A stretch of DNA of 32,820 nt, from contig QKAV01000065.1 of the NCBI GenBank assembly GCA_003247185.1, positions 1-32,820 of the forward strand, written 5' to 3'. Position numbers and translations under genes: made by a program. How positions within the stretch are numbered: position 1 is the first letter of the stretch; every line of letters begins with the position of its first letter. Below are positions 1 to 9,200 of this stretch, one piece after another. Source of the stretch: Crocinitomicaceae bacterium. Lineage in GTDB: Bacteria > Bacteroidota > Bacteroidia > Flavobacteriales_D > Crocinitomicaceae. Below the pieces are notes generated by a model. It saw only the letters and a program-made list of their open reading frames with translations. It made no database searches and was not told where the DNA came from.

Positions 1-65
1 CTACACTCACGATTATTTTTCTTTTTAATGGAATAAGAAGTAATTGTCGAATTTAACAAAAAGGC

Positions 66-1697
66 TTAAAAATTATCATGAGTAATTTTAAACAACGGAT
101 AATGCAGTCGTGTTTTATATGAAGGAGCAGTTGAGTTGCATATTGAAAATTGCTCTTGCTTTCCAGAGTCATACTGATTTACTTGCACATTAAACCCAAT
201 TACCCCTTCTCCACTTAAGGGTGAAACTTCGCTAAGGGGAATTTTTATATGCAAAGTATATCCAGTATCTGTTGTCTTTGATTTTAGCTCCGCTTTAGAT
301 TTTTCTGTAATATCACAGCCATGTTGAGAATGGTTCAATACTTTCATTGATTTTCCTTTTGAATCCGGCTTTACTGTAAAAAGATACTGCCTCACCTCAA
401 TACCCGGAGTTACGGAGCGGTTCATATTTTCTGTTATATTTTTCAGTGGTGTACGATCAACAAATATCTCAACCCCATCTCCTGTATAGTATTGCCCATC
501 AACAGGAGTTTTGATCTTTGATATTTTTTTGTCCACCTTAATCTGAAGAATGCCCTTATCTTTCCAAATCCTTACCCCATTATCAAAAGACAATGAATTT
601 CCTACACCGTCTTTCAGCACATATTCAGCGACTTCCGGGACAATGGTTATCGGAATATCATCAACAACCCTTAGTGATTTCTCATTTGGCAATCGGGACA
701 GCTTGTAATTTGAATTCTTTTCAGGCGAAATTATTTTATCATTCAAGCTGATTTCGCCGTTCTCTACTCCGGCAACACTGACATAAAAATTGCCATTATA
801 TTTTCGAACAGCAACTCCAGGCTTTTTGGCCGGCTCTTTTTGGCGTTTCGGGCAAGACAGTCCTGCATTTTTAAGAATAAACCATTCCGTATCCTTCTTG
901 AAATACTCATTCTTCGGCAAGGAACCATGGGTTCCAGTATATTCACAATATTCAACCTTATCACGTGATTGCTCTGCGTAGCGAATCATCATGGATTCAA
1001 AAAGTTTGTTTTCTTGTTGCCTGGAAGGGTAATCATCATTTCCACATTGTAGAATAACCGGAAATGGCGTCTGACGAATGTGATACATGGGCGAATTTTC
1101 GTCACACACCCCTTGTTTGGTGCTGTAACCAAGTTTCTTGCGAACTGCGGCGTGCGTAATCATTTGTGCGCTCTGAAAAAGTGCACCAGCCAAATTGTCC
1201 GCATCGACACCCTCTGCCTGAAGATATTTCTTATCCATTGCAAGCATTGCAGTAAGGTAACCTCCAGCAGAATATCCTCCGATAAAAATTCTGTCAGTAT
1301 TGCCCCCATATTTTGCAATATTCTTGAATACCCACGCAGTTGCCGCTGCACAGTCTTCAATATATTCCGGGTGTTTACACTTCGGATAAAGTCGGTATTC
1401 TACTGCAACCACAGCGACGCCATTTTTCACTAGCCATATAGGACCTCCGCGACTTCCGCTATTGAGGCCGCCGCCATGAAAATAGACGAGCGTAGGAAAC
1501 CCTTTGGTTCTCTCAGGCAGATACAAGTCTAGTTTGGACATTTTCTTTCGATACTCATCGGTTGTCGGTTCATTGATGTATGAAATATCTTTAAAAGATT
1601 TTGTTTTATACTCTGTTTTTTCAGCACCTTGTATATTGCAGATTAAAGATGGTAATATCATTAGAATTAGTGTTGACAAAGTACAATTTTTATTCAA
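66..1697 (-). CDS. Secreted alpha/beta-hydrolase esterase with C-terminal CBM9-like domain
   Basis: Probable exported carbohydrate esterase that removes acyl groups from a glycan. Seen: a signal peptide (hydrophobic TLSTLILMILPSLIC, then QGA); an HGGG oxyanion motif near residue 74; the nucleophile motif GYSAGG with Ser about 143; an acid candidate in GNDDYP (about 221) and His about 257 in GTHGSLP, so the triad looks complete. Residues of about 290-543 form a second beta-rich domain with GDGVEIFVD and a late IGFNVQVNQ segment, as in CBM9-like sugar-binding modules. The start chosen is a TTG at 1697 because AGAGGA lies six bases upstream and the signal peptide then begins MNKN; an earlier in-frame TTG at 1730 lacks such a site. 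It is the last gene of the minus operon, 68 bases after its neighbour with no promoter seen between. Fold confident; substrate inferred. Confidence 0.85.
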   Translation of the reverse strand: MNKNCTLSTLILMILPSLICNIQGAEKTEYKTKSFKDISYINEPTTDEYRKKMSKLDLYLPERTKGFPTLVYFHGGGLNSGSRGGPIWLVKNGVAVVAVEYRLYPKCKHPEYIEDCAAATAWVFKNIAKYGGNTDRIFIGGYSAGGYLTAMLAMDKKYLQAEGVDADNLAGALFQSAQMITHAAVRKKLGYSTKQGVCDENSPMYHIRQTPFPVILQCGNDDYPSRQQENKLFESMMIRYAEQSRDKVEYCEYTGTHGSLPKNEYFKKDTEWFILKNAGLSCPKRQKEPAKKPGVAVRKYNGNFYVSVAGVENGEISLNDKIISPEKNSNYKLSRLPNEKSLRVVDDIPITIVPEVAEYVLKDGVGNSLSFDNGVRIWKDKGILQIKVDKKISKIKTPVDGQYYTGDGVEIFVDRTPLKNITENMNRSVTPGIEVRQYLFTVKPDSKGKSMKVLNHSQHGCDITEKSKAELKSKTTDTGYTLHIKIPLSEVSPLSGEGVIGFNVQVNQYDSGKQEQFSICNSTAPSYKTRLHYPLFKITHDNF

Positions 1698-1765
1698 TTG
1701 ATTTCCTCTATTGTGGATGTTAAGATTCAATTATATTCCTTGGTTAATTGTTAAATTGGTTTTCA

Positions 1766-3247
1766 TTATTCAATCCGCAGGATACCATTACGGTTGATGA
1801 TCATTCGGACGCGGAAAACATGGGCGGTTGACTCCTCATTGTTTCGACAGAAGCGAACCACCATATTGATGTGATAGACACGATTAGCCTGTAATACTGA
1901 AGGTAAATTGTCATCAATAAAATTAATCCTGTTGATAGGATCATCCATTTGCTTGAGCCATGAATCCATCCGCAACCGGAAGATTGAACTGATACCATCT
2001 AATCTCAAATGACTGGACAAAAGGCTTTGGTTATTTAGTTTTAAGCTGTTGTGGAAGTGTAGAACCGACTCTGCTGGTAGAATACTGCGGAACGGATTAG
2101 AGATTGTCTCACGCAGCCTTCTTGCAAATACCGGTACGCTTTTGGCATCGTAGAATCGTACCCGTGAACTTGAGCGACCAATGTGTTTCTTGGTTAAAGG
2201 ATCGGCAAGTGCGGAAATATCATCTGCAATCAGCTTCGGTTGCAACTGAAGCAAAATACCGCGAACGATTTCCTTGATCCGATCCTTAAACATATATGAC
2301 ACGACGATAAGTACCGCCCATGGCAGACTATAACTAACAAACAGACATTCGGCCAGAAACATTGTCCCTACCGCAAACAGCATTGCGAGCGCCGCAGCAA
2401 AACCAGCAAGGATGTGACCTATACGGGCATCAGTACGAGAACGCTCTACCGACATATACGTTGCTCCCTGCGCCCATTTTTTCAACATACTTTCCCGGTA
2501 TAGGAAGACTTCGCCAGTTACGGGATTCTGTGGATCAATCACTGTCTCAAAATGGCGTGATGCGCGATAGTTCTGTTCTTTCTCACACCTCTCAATCAGC
2601 TCTGTGGTCAACTCCGACAGTTCAGCCCGATGTTCACAAAGCAGGCGCAGTTTATGGCACTCACGTCCAGTCTTGACGCTAATCGCTTCATCGGCCCACT
2701 GCAATGCGGTGCGTAGCGTTTCGGGAATTCGCGTGTCAGCGAAATGAATATGCAGTTTCCGATAAGCTTCCATAAACAGATCATGATCAGAATCGATCTG
2801 GCGTATTCGGGCAATAATATTGTTATTTGGGGTGTTTGACTTGAAGAGTTCAACAAGAATCTGGCGCAGTCCTTTCAGCTCTTCATGATGCATATTGACA
2901 AGCATACGCAGTTCATACAAAATCAACTCAACCGGAAGTTCACGTCCTAGTTCGGCATCATTAAGTGTTTTAAGAATGCGGGTCAGCGGACTGCATGCGC
3001 AGTCGGGGTTGGCGAGGTTCGCAAGAGATAATGGTGCTGGCAAAGTTCTAACATAGGATTTGAAATCCTGCAGAAATTGTTTCGCCGGATAGGTCTCTTC
3101 GGTCACGCTCAAATGGCACGGTGTGAAGAAATAGACGTCAAGGTCATACCGGTCTGTCTCCACATGATCCGAGACAGGATACTTTACCATCAGCTCCAGT
3201 TGATGTGAGCCATGGGTTGTGACTTTGCACTGCTGAGGGCTATTCAT
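1766..3247 (-). CDS. Two-TM membrane protein of unknown function
   Basis: I do not recognise a family. The 493-residue product has no signal peptide. Residues of about 50-270 are mostly polar and helical, with likely coiled-coil stretches such as HRAELSELTTELIERCEKEQ. Two adjacent hydrophobic helices follow at about 278-298 and 303-321, separated by a very short turn, so both large polar parts probably lie on the same (cytoplasmic) side. Residues of about 325-493 are a mixed basic/beta region ending in RMIINRNGILRIE. The start lies two bases after the stop of the GH63-like gene, so translation is probably coupled. Its place between a glycosidase and an esterase in a sugar operon is unexplained; a membrane scaffold or sensor role is only a guess. 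Confidence 0.8.
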   Translation of the reverse strand: MNSPQQCKVTTHGSHQLELMVKYPVSDHVETDRYDLDVYFFTPCHLSVTEETYPAKQFLQDFKSYVRTLPAPLSLANLANPDCACSPLTRILKTLNDAELGRELPVELILYELRMLVNMHHEELKGLRQILVELFKSNTPNNNIIARIRQIDSDHDLFMEAYRKLHIHFADTRIPETLRTALQWADEAISVKTGRECHKLRLLCEHRAELSELTTELIERCEKEQNYRASRHFETVIDPQNPVTGEVFLYRESMLKKWAQGATYMSVERSRTDARIGHILAGFAAALAMLFAVGTMFLAECLFVSYSLPWAVLIVVSYMFKDRIKEIVRGILLQLQPKLIADDISALADPLTKKHIGRSSSRVRFYDAKSVPVFARRLRETISNPFRSILPAESVLHFHNSLKLNNQSLLSSHLRLDGISSIFRLRMDSWLKQMDDPINRINFIDDNLPSVLQANRVYHINMVVRFCRNNEESTAHVFRVRMIINRNGILRIE

Positions 3248-3249
3248 CC

Positions 3250-4512
3250 TTAATTCTCATCAAGGCAGATCTGATCAAACAACCCCGCAAGCGCATTCCA
3301 GCTCATGAAATTTTCACCACAGACCCCTCGTCCACTTTCAGGGGAATAGTATTCGTGAAACATTCCGTTGGTTTTCAAGTCAGACGCTAGGAGAGCAACA
3401 ATATTTTTCGCCAATTCATTAGCTTTGGAAGTATATCCGCGTTGTTTCAAAGTATCCCAGACAATATAATTGGCGACAATCCAGATCGGCCCCAGCCAAT
3501 TGCTTGGGTTGCCGCGAGATACCTCGGGCGCATACATTGACTCATCCTTGGATAGAGAACGAACTCCGAAGTCACTCCAAAGGCGATCTTCAACCAGATT
3601 CTCCTTGACAAACGCATCAAATTGTTCTTCTGTGCCGATGCCAGCCCAAAATGGCAGGATACAACTCCATGAAAGGATTTTCAATTTCAGGCAATTCCAG
3701 AAAGTATCCAGCTTGAAGTTCAGTGAGCCCCAGAGCCGATGTTGTGAAATATTGGTTTTGCATTGCACATCAATAGAGAAGAATGATTTTTCACGATTGT
3801 CCCAGCAATACTTTTGTAATGAGTCCGCAATTCTATTTGCTTTTTCGTGATATTCCTTTGCGTAATCTGTACGTCCGCAGAACTCTGATAGTTCTGCTGC
3901 GGCTTGATAATCCCTGTAGAGAAAAATATTCAGAAAGACGGTCGCACAGGATTTTTCTGGGCGTCCCCAAGCCGCCGGGTCGTCATCTACGCCTAGCCCC
4001 CAATCTTTAGCCCAGAACATCAATCCTGTTTCAGAATGTAGGTAACGTTTTTCATAACATTGATGAAACGATCGCAATCGGTAGATGTTTTCATTTAAAT
4101 CCTCGAATTTCAGCAGGGAGTGTTTTAAAAGCAATAATCCCATTTGAGCGATAAATGGTTTTGCCATATTGTTGTCAGATGATATCAAGCAATCAAATGG
4201 GTCAGAGTCATCTGGTTGAATAAGAATCGGCAAAGCACCGTCGGATCCTTGGTGATCCAGAAAATTGAAAAAAGTTCCTCGGGCGTATGGAGCCAGCTTC
4301 TTAATGGCTTCACTGTCGCCCTGCTGTTCTGAGATATTGAAAATAGCAAGCAGTGTCCAATATGAATCCCAATCCCATAGGGTTTGAGCATAGGGGCCAC
4401 CGGGAGAGACGTATGGATGCTTCAAACAACCGCACGGTTCTTTCATCGTGTCGGGAAATGTATTTGTTATAAAATCAATAACTGTTGTTTTTTGTTCGTC
4501 GAAGGTGCTCAT
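3250..4512 (-). CDS. GH63/GH37-like (alpha/alpha)6-barrel glycosidase (MGH1-like)
   Basis: Probable cytoplasmic glycoside hydrolase of the trehalase/GH63/mannosylglycerate-hydrolase-like superfamily. Seen: the hallmark GGPYAQTLWDWDSYWTLLA near residues 34-52; an acidic loop GLGVDDDPAAWGRPEK near 172-188 where the family general acid Asp is usually found; RGNPSNWLGPIWIVANY near 335; and EYYSPESGRGVCGENFMSWNAL close to the C-terminus, including the Glu expected for the general base. There is no signal peptide. At 420 residues it is a single-domain member. AAAGGA lies eight bases before the ATG. The upstream ADP-ribosylglycohydrolase gene stops 17 bases away, so it is in the operon. Superfamily is confident; linkage and sugar specificity cannot be read from the sequence. 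Confidence 0.85.
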   Translation of the reverse strand: MSTFDEQKTTVIDFITNTFPDTMKEPCGCLKHPYVSPGGPYAQTLWDWDSYWTLLAIFNISEQQGDSEAIKKLAPYARGTFFNFLDHQGSDGALPILIQPDDSDPFDCLISSDNNMAKPFIAQMGLLLLKHSLLKFEDLNENIYRLRSFHQCYEKRYLHSETGLMFWAKDWGLGVDDDPAAWGRPEKSCATVFLNIFLYRDYQAAAELSEFCGRTDYAKEYHEKANRIADSLQKYCWDNREKSFFSIDVQCKTNISQHRLWGSLNFKLDTFWNCLKLKILSWSCILPFWAGIGTEEQFDAFVKENLVEDRLWSDFGVRSLSKDESMYAPEVSRGNPSNWLGPIWIVANYIVWDTLKQRGYTSKANELAKNIVALLASDLKTNGMFHEYYSPESGRGVCGENFMSWNALAGLFDQICLDEN

Positions 4513-4529
4513 ATTGCAAATCCTTTATA

Positions 4530-6041
4530 TTAGGAAATTCTGAAATCAAATCCGTCAAGATGATCGTTATGAAGATTACCAAACATCAGGCAAGCCTTCA
4601 TCGGTGCATGGCAACAAAACAGTTCCCAATGCATCAGATGAGTTTTACCTGCTGTAAGTGGCAGTCTAAACGCCGCACCACCTTCAGCACGATGAAAAGA
4701 TGGAAGCATCTTCTGTCGTGAATGATGATTCATCAACCGCTGGTCATCCAGCCAAAGCCGTTGTCCAACATCCGCTGTTGCCGATAGTACAATTTCATCA
4801 GGCTTGACGTTCTGGTTATTCACCGTCAGGAAAGAATACAAATGCAAAGTATTATAGCCATCAGCGTATTCTGATAGATCCATAAACAGGGTGTCGAATG
4901 AAACTAGATTCTCTTTCAGTTCTTCCGGGCACTTCCCGTGTTTTCGAAGATATGTTTCGACTTCTGCAAGATTGCACTTCGTATCGTCAACGATCAGCCA
5001 TTGCGAGTAATCTGGAGACGGCAGATCTTCAGTCGGACAGTAAGGAATATAGGCCGGATATTCAGATGTCTGTAATTTTGGAGCAAGTTCATCATGCAGT
5101 TGAATTGTTTGCTCAACGAGTTCATCCAACGTTAGCGGCACGCCAGGAATCGCTGTAACGAACGGGCTTAGGCAGAGCTCGTTTTTCACCATTCCAAGCC
5201 ACTTTTGTGGAAATACTTCCATCCCCTTGGCAATCCCTATAAAAGCGCCGCAGCTGGCTGCCGTACAGTCGGTATCACGGCCAAAAGAAATAGTCATCAA
5301 CGTTGTCTTGAGAAAATCTCCATTGCCCCGCAGTAGCGCATGCACAATGAATGCCATATTCATAACACAGTCGGTGAAATTAGAATTACGCTGCTCGGTG
5401 AGAAGCAAGAAATCACGAGCTTCCGTATCGCTAACTCCTGCATCATACTGTTCAAAGACCTTTTCCAGCGTCCGGTAAAGACGACTTGAGCTATCGGTTT
5501 TTATCCAGGCAAATCGCAGGGCTGCTTCAATATCAGAATGGACACACGCATGCGCCTCTGCCATTGCCATAAAGATTTCTCCACGCACACCATCGCCCCA
5601 GTGATCGACTTCTGCGTCCTGTTGTGCAAAATATGCCGCTGCATCAGGACGTTCAGGAAACAACAACGCCCATATTTCCGAACGTATAGTTGCTCCCATG
5701 CCATCCGCGAAGAAGTTGTTTTTCCAGCCGCTGGCTGGCGGCATGATCCCGTGCGCCATATTATGCAGTGCAAGACTATATTCGTCACAGCCATGCTGGA
5801 TTTTATTCAGCCAGGTATCTGCAAGTTTCTCACACGTAAGTTCAACGCCATGCGTTTTCAACGCATCCATCCAAACCAATTGAAGCTCCAGATCATCGTT
5901 GGGGACATCCTGTAAGTTGATCTGATCCTCTGTCAGGTTAACAGGGAACGGTACGCCTTCAAATGGCATTCCAATCGTACCGGCCAATGATTTCCCAAAC
6001 CAGCAGCCGCGAATTTTGTCCTGATAAAAACTTTTGTCCAT
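4530..6041 (-). CDS. ADP-ribosylglycohydrolase-family protein with extra C-terminal domain
   Basis: Member of the ADP-ribosylglycohydrolase (DraG/ARH) fold family. Seen: RGCWFGKSLAGTIGMPFEG at residues 11-29; NDDLELQLVWMDAL near 48, the counterpart of the family's metal-binding acidic motif; NNFFADGMGATIRSEIW near 107; and SFGRDTDCTAASCGAFIG near 253, carrying the DTD metal ligands. The catalytic-like domain ends about residue 330. A further 170 residues, probably beta-rich (KPDEIVLSATADVGQRLWLDD), are extra to the classical enzyme. The start shares one base with the symporter stop (TAATG) and has GAGGA six bases upstream. In this operon a role on an N- or O-glycosidic small molecule or glycan is as plausible as removing ADP-ribose from protein. 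Family confident, reaction not. Confidence 0.85.
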   Translation of the reverse strand: MDKSFYQDKIRGCWFGKSLAGTIGMPFEGVPFPVNLTEDQINLQDVPNDDLELQLVWMDALKTHGVELTCEKLADTWLNKIQHGCDEYSLALHNMAHGIMPPASGWKNNFFADGMGATIRSEIWALLFPERPDAAAYFAQQDAEVDHWGDGVRGEIFMAMAEAHACVHSDIEAALRFAWIKTDSSSRLYRTLEKVFEQYDAGVSDTEARDFLLLTEQRNSNFTDCVMNMAFIVHALLRGNGDFLKTTLMTISFGRDTDCTAASCGAFIGIAKGMEVFPQKWLGMVKNELCLSPFVTAIPGVPLTLDELVEQTIQLHDELAPKLQTSEYPAYIPYCPTEDLPSPDYSQWLIVDDTKCNLAEVETYLRKHGKCPEELKENLVSFDTLFMDLSEYADGYNTLHLYSFLTVNNQNVKPDEIVLSATADVGQRLWLDDQRLMNHHSRQKMLPSFHRAEGGAAFRLPLTAGKTHLMHWELFCCHAPMKACLMFGNLHNDHLDGFDFRIS

Positions 6042-8359
6042 TACTTTTCCTCGTCACTTATATGTAGTTTTTCATCCACTTGATGGAACTTTGCCTCGTC
6101 AGCAAGTGATACGCCATCTTCAACCATTCCATTATCAAGAGGATCGACCACCCGGTTCTGCAGATTGCGAAACAGCTGGATAATCCCGAACACTCCCCCG
6201 ATACTAAACCAAATACTGGTGATTGCGACCGCTACAGCAGGGACTATGATTTGTGTCAGAAGGAAGTATTTTCCCCACCATTCAAGCGGCCATGGTGATA
6301 CAGTATTCCAGACTACCATCATCAGGAAACAGATACCGAAATGATACACGTAGGTATAGATCACCAGACTGTATGATATAACTTTGTCGCCACGTGTATG
6401 CTCGTCAGTAATTCCGGCTATCAGATGGATGATATTGCTCCAACGCCAGTCTATTTTGGCTTTCACAGTTCCATCGATATTGTATTCTCCGCGGTGAAGC
6501 ATACGGTCAAGATTGAATGCATGGTGGCGTGTGAAGTGCGAAACAACAACATACACAATTAGAGTGAAAATCATCGTAAACAGATATGATTCAAAGCTGT
6601 TGATCGGAAATTTCTCCGGGTTCATTTCCCAGACAATAAGCGGATTCATTGGTTTTGAGATCATGGTAAGTAATGACCCGATTGGTTCAACCCAATTTCG
6701 ATCTTCCAGATAAGGATAGATCATGTTGGCCCAGTTTCGTTGCATAAAGATCGCCAAGAGCGAAAGAAACATACCTGACAGCAAAGAAGCCCAGGCACCC
6801 TGCTTGCTACCAAATTTTCCGTACAGGCCAAAGATCATCATCGGCCCGCAACCGCCAAGCCAGGTGGAGAGAACAATAGTGACAAAAAGATTTATGTAAT
6901 CCAATTGCGCCATGTAGCAGGAGCAGAACAAAAACAATAACCCAACAAAGATTGCAACAATTCGGAACATCCAGATATGCAGCCTCGGAGAAGGCGCTTT
7001 TTTAAAGAATGGAAGAATCGTATCCTGCACAATCGTCAGTACCGAACTAAATATAAACGAGTCATCAGTGGAAATCATCGCCAAGATAGCAAGCAGACAA
7101 AATAGCCCCATCATACCCGGCCCCATCAGTTTTCGCACCGTCACAGACATCATCGTCTGATGATAAATAGTCCGAAACTGTTGCGTCAGATAGGCGCTAT
7201 CTTCCAGACCCGCCTCTTCGAATGTTGTACGGGCAGTATCAATATAAACTGTATCCAGATTACTCTTATCCGACAGTGGAGCATCAACCCCTATCCTATG
7301 TTTCTGCTCTGGAATCGCTTCAATATTTGTAATCAGTTTCTTCTGAAGGTCTTTATCTTTTACAATATCACAAGCGACGCGAGCAGATAATTCTGTCCGA
7401 ACCTGCTTTGCCTCAGATGAAAAATGTTCGTGATTGAGAAAGACCAAGACTGCAATGGAAATAATCAGGTAAAGCAAAGGAGAGAAAAATCCCCTCCAGC
7501 GTCCCATTATGGAAGCCATTTTCTGTTCATGCGGGCTGGTTGCTGCTCCCTGCGCACCACCACCAATCCAGGAAGCTGCATGCAAGAAAGTTGTTGCTGC
7601 GCCTAAAACCAAAGTAAGCAGATTAAAGTCCCGTAATCGCAAGACATCATAAGGATTCAGGAAACTTTCTCCCTCAGAGCGATCCATTAATATCGGGGCA
7701 ATCTCTGTGCTCCAGTTAAATTTCCAGAGAAGATAACCGGAGAAAAATACAATCAGCGGCAGGCAGACCATCCCCTGAATCGCATCGGTGATGACAATGC
7801 TCATTGTCCCACCGCAACAAATGATAAAGATTGCTATGGATACACAGATCGTCATGAGCAAGACAAAGACCGAGACCTGATGTCCAAGTACCGTGATGTA
7901 TTGCGGGAATCCGAGAAAGTAAAGAAAAAAACGCCCGGCAATTGCCGGCATAATCGCATGCGCCATCAGTTCTGCCGTAGTACGCAAAGTCGAGGCGAAA
8001 ACACGCAGAGGCTTACTGCCATATCGCATTTCAAGAAATTGCCCAAATGACTGTGCTTTTGTTTCACGAAAGCGGTATATGCAATAGCCAAACAGAGCCA
8101 ATGTCAGGGTGATCGGAATCATTATCGCCCCCCAAATGCCAACGGCATAGCCGGTTTTGTATTGCTGTTCACAATACATCACGATAGAGAGAATGGAAAT
8201 TCCGTTTGCCATGTCTCCAGCCAGCAGTACATATCTCCCGCAAAGACGTCCCGCTGACAGAAAGTCGACTACTCCTTTAACGTATTTGGTTGTGTATAGC
8301 GCGAGTCCAATGACAAATATCATCGGAATGATTACGATTAGCCAGTCAATTAATGTCAT
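6041..8359 (-). CDS. Sodium/solute symporter (SSS family), likely sugar importer
   Basis: Inner-membrane Na+-coupled transporter of the SSS (SLC5-like) family. Seen: an N-terminal helix (IDWLIVIIPMIFVIGLALYTT), the polar VVDFLSAGRLCGRYVLLAGDMANGISI segment typical of TM1-2, and about fourteen to fifteen hydrophobic helices over 772 residues. It is longer than usual members (about 500-600): residues of about 310-405 form a hydrophilic insertion rich in charged residues between two helices, and there is a C-terminal tail with DNGMVEDGVSLADEAK. It overlaps the HAD gene by four bases (ATGA) and the next gene by one, so the three are translationally coupled. It is the only transporter in the window and so the likely uptake route for the oligosaccharide or monosaccharide processed by the neighbours. 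Confidence 0.92.
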   Translation of the reverse strand: MTLIDWLIVIIPMIFVIGLALYTTKYVKGVVDFLSAGRLCGRYVLLAGDMANGISILSIVMYCEQQYKTGYAVGIWGAIMIPITLTLALFGYCIYRFRETKAQSFGQFLEMRYGSKPLRVFASTLRTTAELMAHAIMPAIAGRFFLYFLGFPQYITVLGHQVSVFVLLMTICVSIAIFIICCGGTMSIVITDAIQGMVCLPLIVFFSGYLLWKFNWSTEIAPILMDRSEGESFLNPYDVLRLRDFNLLTLVLGAATTFLHAASWIGGGAQGAATSPHEQKMASIMGRWRGFFSPLLYLIISIAVLVFLNHEHFSSEAKQVRTELSARVACDIVKDKDLQKKLITNIEAIPEQKHRIGVDAPLSDKSNLDTVYIDTARTTFEEAGLEDSAYLTQQFRTIYHQTMMSVTVRKLMGPGMMGLFCLLAILAMISTDDSFIFSSVLTIVQDTILPFFKKAPSPRLHIWMFRIVAIFVGLLFLFCSCYMAQLDYINLFVTIVLSTWLGGCGPMMIFGLYGKFGSKQGAWASLLSGMFLSLLAIFMQRNWANMIYPYLEDRNWVEPIGSLLTMISKPMNPLIVWEMNPEKFPINSFESYLFTMIFTLIVYVVVSHFTRHHAFNLDRMLHRGEYNIDGTVKAKIDWRWSNIIHLIAGITDEHTRGDKVISYSLVIYTYVYHFGICFLMMVVWNTVSPWPLEWWGKYFLLTQIIVPAVAVAITSIWFSIGGVFGIIQLFRNLQNRVVDPLDNGMVEDGVSLADEAKFHQVDEKLHISDEEK

Positions 8360-9096
8360 ATTGTTTTCCCCGTGTTTTCCACCCCGTGCTGGATGGTTTC
8401 TCGTTCTAAAAGAATATGATGTCCAATGCCACAGGCACGGGGCAAATCTCGGTCTTCTTTCGGATTATCCCCGATCACGCATATTTCCGAAGGGGCTACT
8501 GGAATGTTTGCCAGCACGCGCAACCAGACGTCTATTACACATTTACAGCCACGCAAAATGTTTGTCCCAAAAATGCGCTTGAAATATGGTGTAGAAAAAT
8601 CATCATCTGCCAAACCAGCGGCCTGTAATTTGAGTACACACCCCATGTAAGGATTGTTGCTCATAATAAAAAGCCTCTTACCAGCCAGGTGTAGTGTTTT
8701 GACCAACTCCACACCATCTTCACATGGGATAAGGTTTTCCATATGCCAGTCGTACATACGGCGAAATGCCTCGTCAGCAGGAAGATGAAATTCAGCAAGA
8801 AAATCTGTATAATCCCAATAAACAACCTTTTCTGTCAGTTCAAGAATTGCCGACTCTGCGTCGGACTGTTTCCAGCCTCGCTCTAGCATCATGTCTCGAA
8901 TGACTGGAAATAGAAAATTACCGTGAAGAAGTTTATCGTGCGTCACTGATGATTTGTACGAGGTAAGAGTGCCATCAATGTCCACAAGAAAGTTATTGCA
9001 ATCTGGTATATCAAAACTGATCTCGTTCATAAGTGTTGTTTCTTTCTTGTCAATAAGTGAATCAGGCAATTGCACTTGCTTTTTCGTAAAGATCAT
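8356..9096 (-). CDS. HAD-superfamily phosphatase
   Basis: Cytoplasmic phosphohydrolase, first gene of the minus operon. Seen: motif I FLVDIDGTLT with the nucleophile Asp at about 39 and general acid Asp at about 41; motif II LFIMSNN; a Lys in RGCKCVIDVW; and motif IV CVIGDNPKEDRDLPRACG. The cap region between motifs I and II is helical and of moderate size. The ATG at 9096 has AAGAG four bases upstream and lies about 35 bases from the inferred transcription start, so it is preferred; a second in-frame ATG at 9030 (MNEISFDIP) would remove a 22-residue lead that looks poorly folded and remains possible. In this context it probably dephosphorylates a sugar phosphate or recycles a phosphorylated intermediate; the substrate is not visible. 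Confidence 0.88.
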   Translation of the reverse strand: MIFTKKQVQLPDSLIDKKETTLMNEISFDIPDCNNFLVDIDGTLTSYKSSVTHDKLLHGNFLFPVIRDMMLERGWKQSDAESAILELTEKVVYWDYTDFLAEFHLPADEAFRRMYDWHMENLIPCEDGVELVKTLHLAGKRLFIMSNNPYMGCVLKLQAAGLADDDFSTPYFKRIFGTNILRGCKCVIDVWLRVLANIPVAPSEICVIGDNPKEDRDLPRACGIGHHILLERETIQHGVENTGKTI

Positions 9097-9136
9097 TATC
9101 TCTTGTTTGTCATTAGAGAAATAAATTTATATTTAA

Positions 9137-9200
9137 TATATAACACATCATTCTTAAATAACAATAGATGTAATAGACAAAAAGATATATAATATAGACA
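9137..9200 (-). promoter_or_regulatory. Promoter P1 with three-part operator, drives the minus operon
   Basis: Read on the minus strand, the element contains three GTCTATWAT-like sites: GTCTATATT starting at 9199, GTCTATTAC at 9178 and ATCTATTGT at 9169. The start-to-start distances are 21 and 9 bases. The last site runs into a -35 box TTGTTA (9164-9159), followed by a 16-base spacer and a -10 box TATATA (9142-9137). The block TGTGTTATA just before and over the -10 is shared with the two plus-strand promoters. The expected transcript start is about 35 bases before the HAD gene. AraC-family activators typically bind direct repeats next to or over the -35 box, and the regulator gene lies directly beside it. 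Confidence 0.7.
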
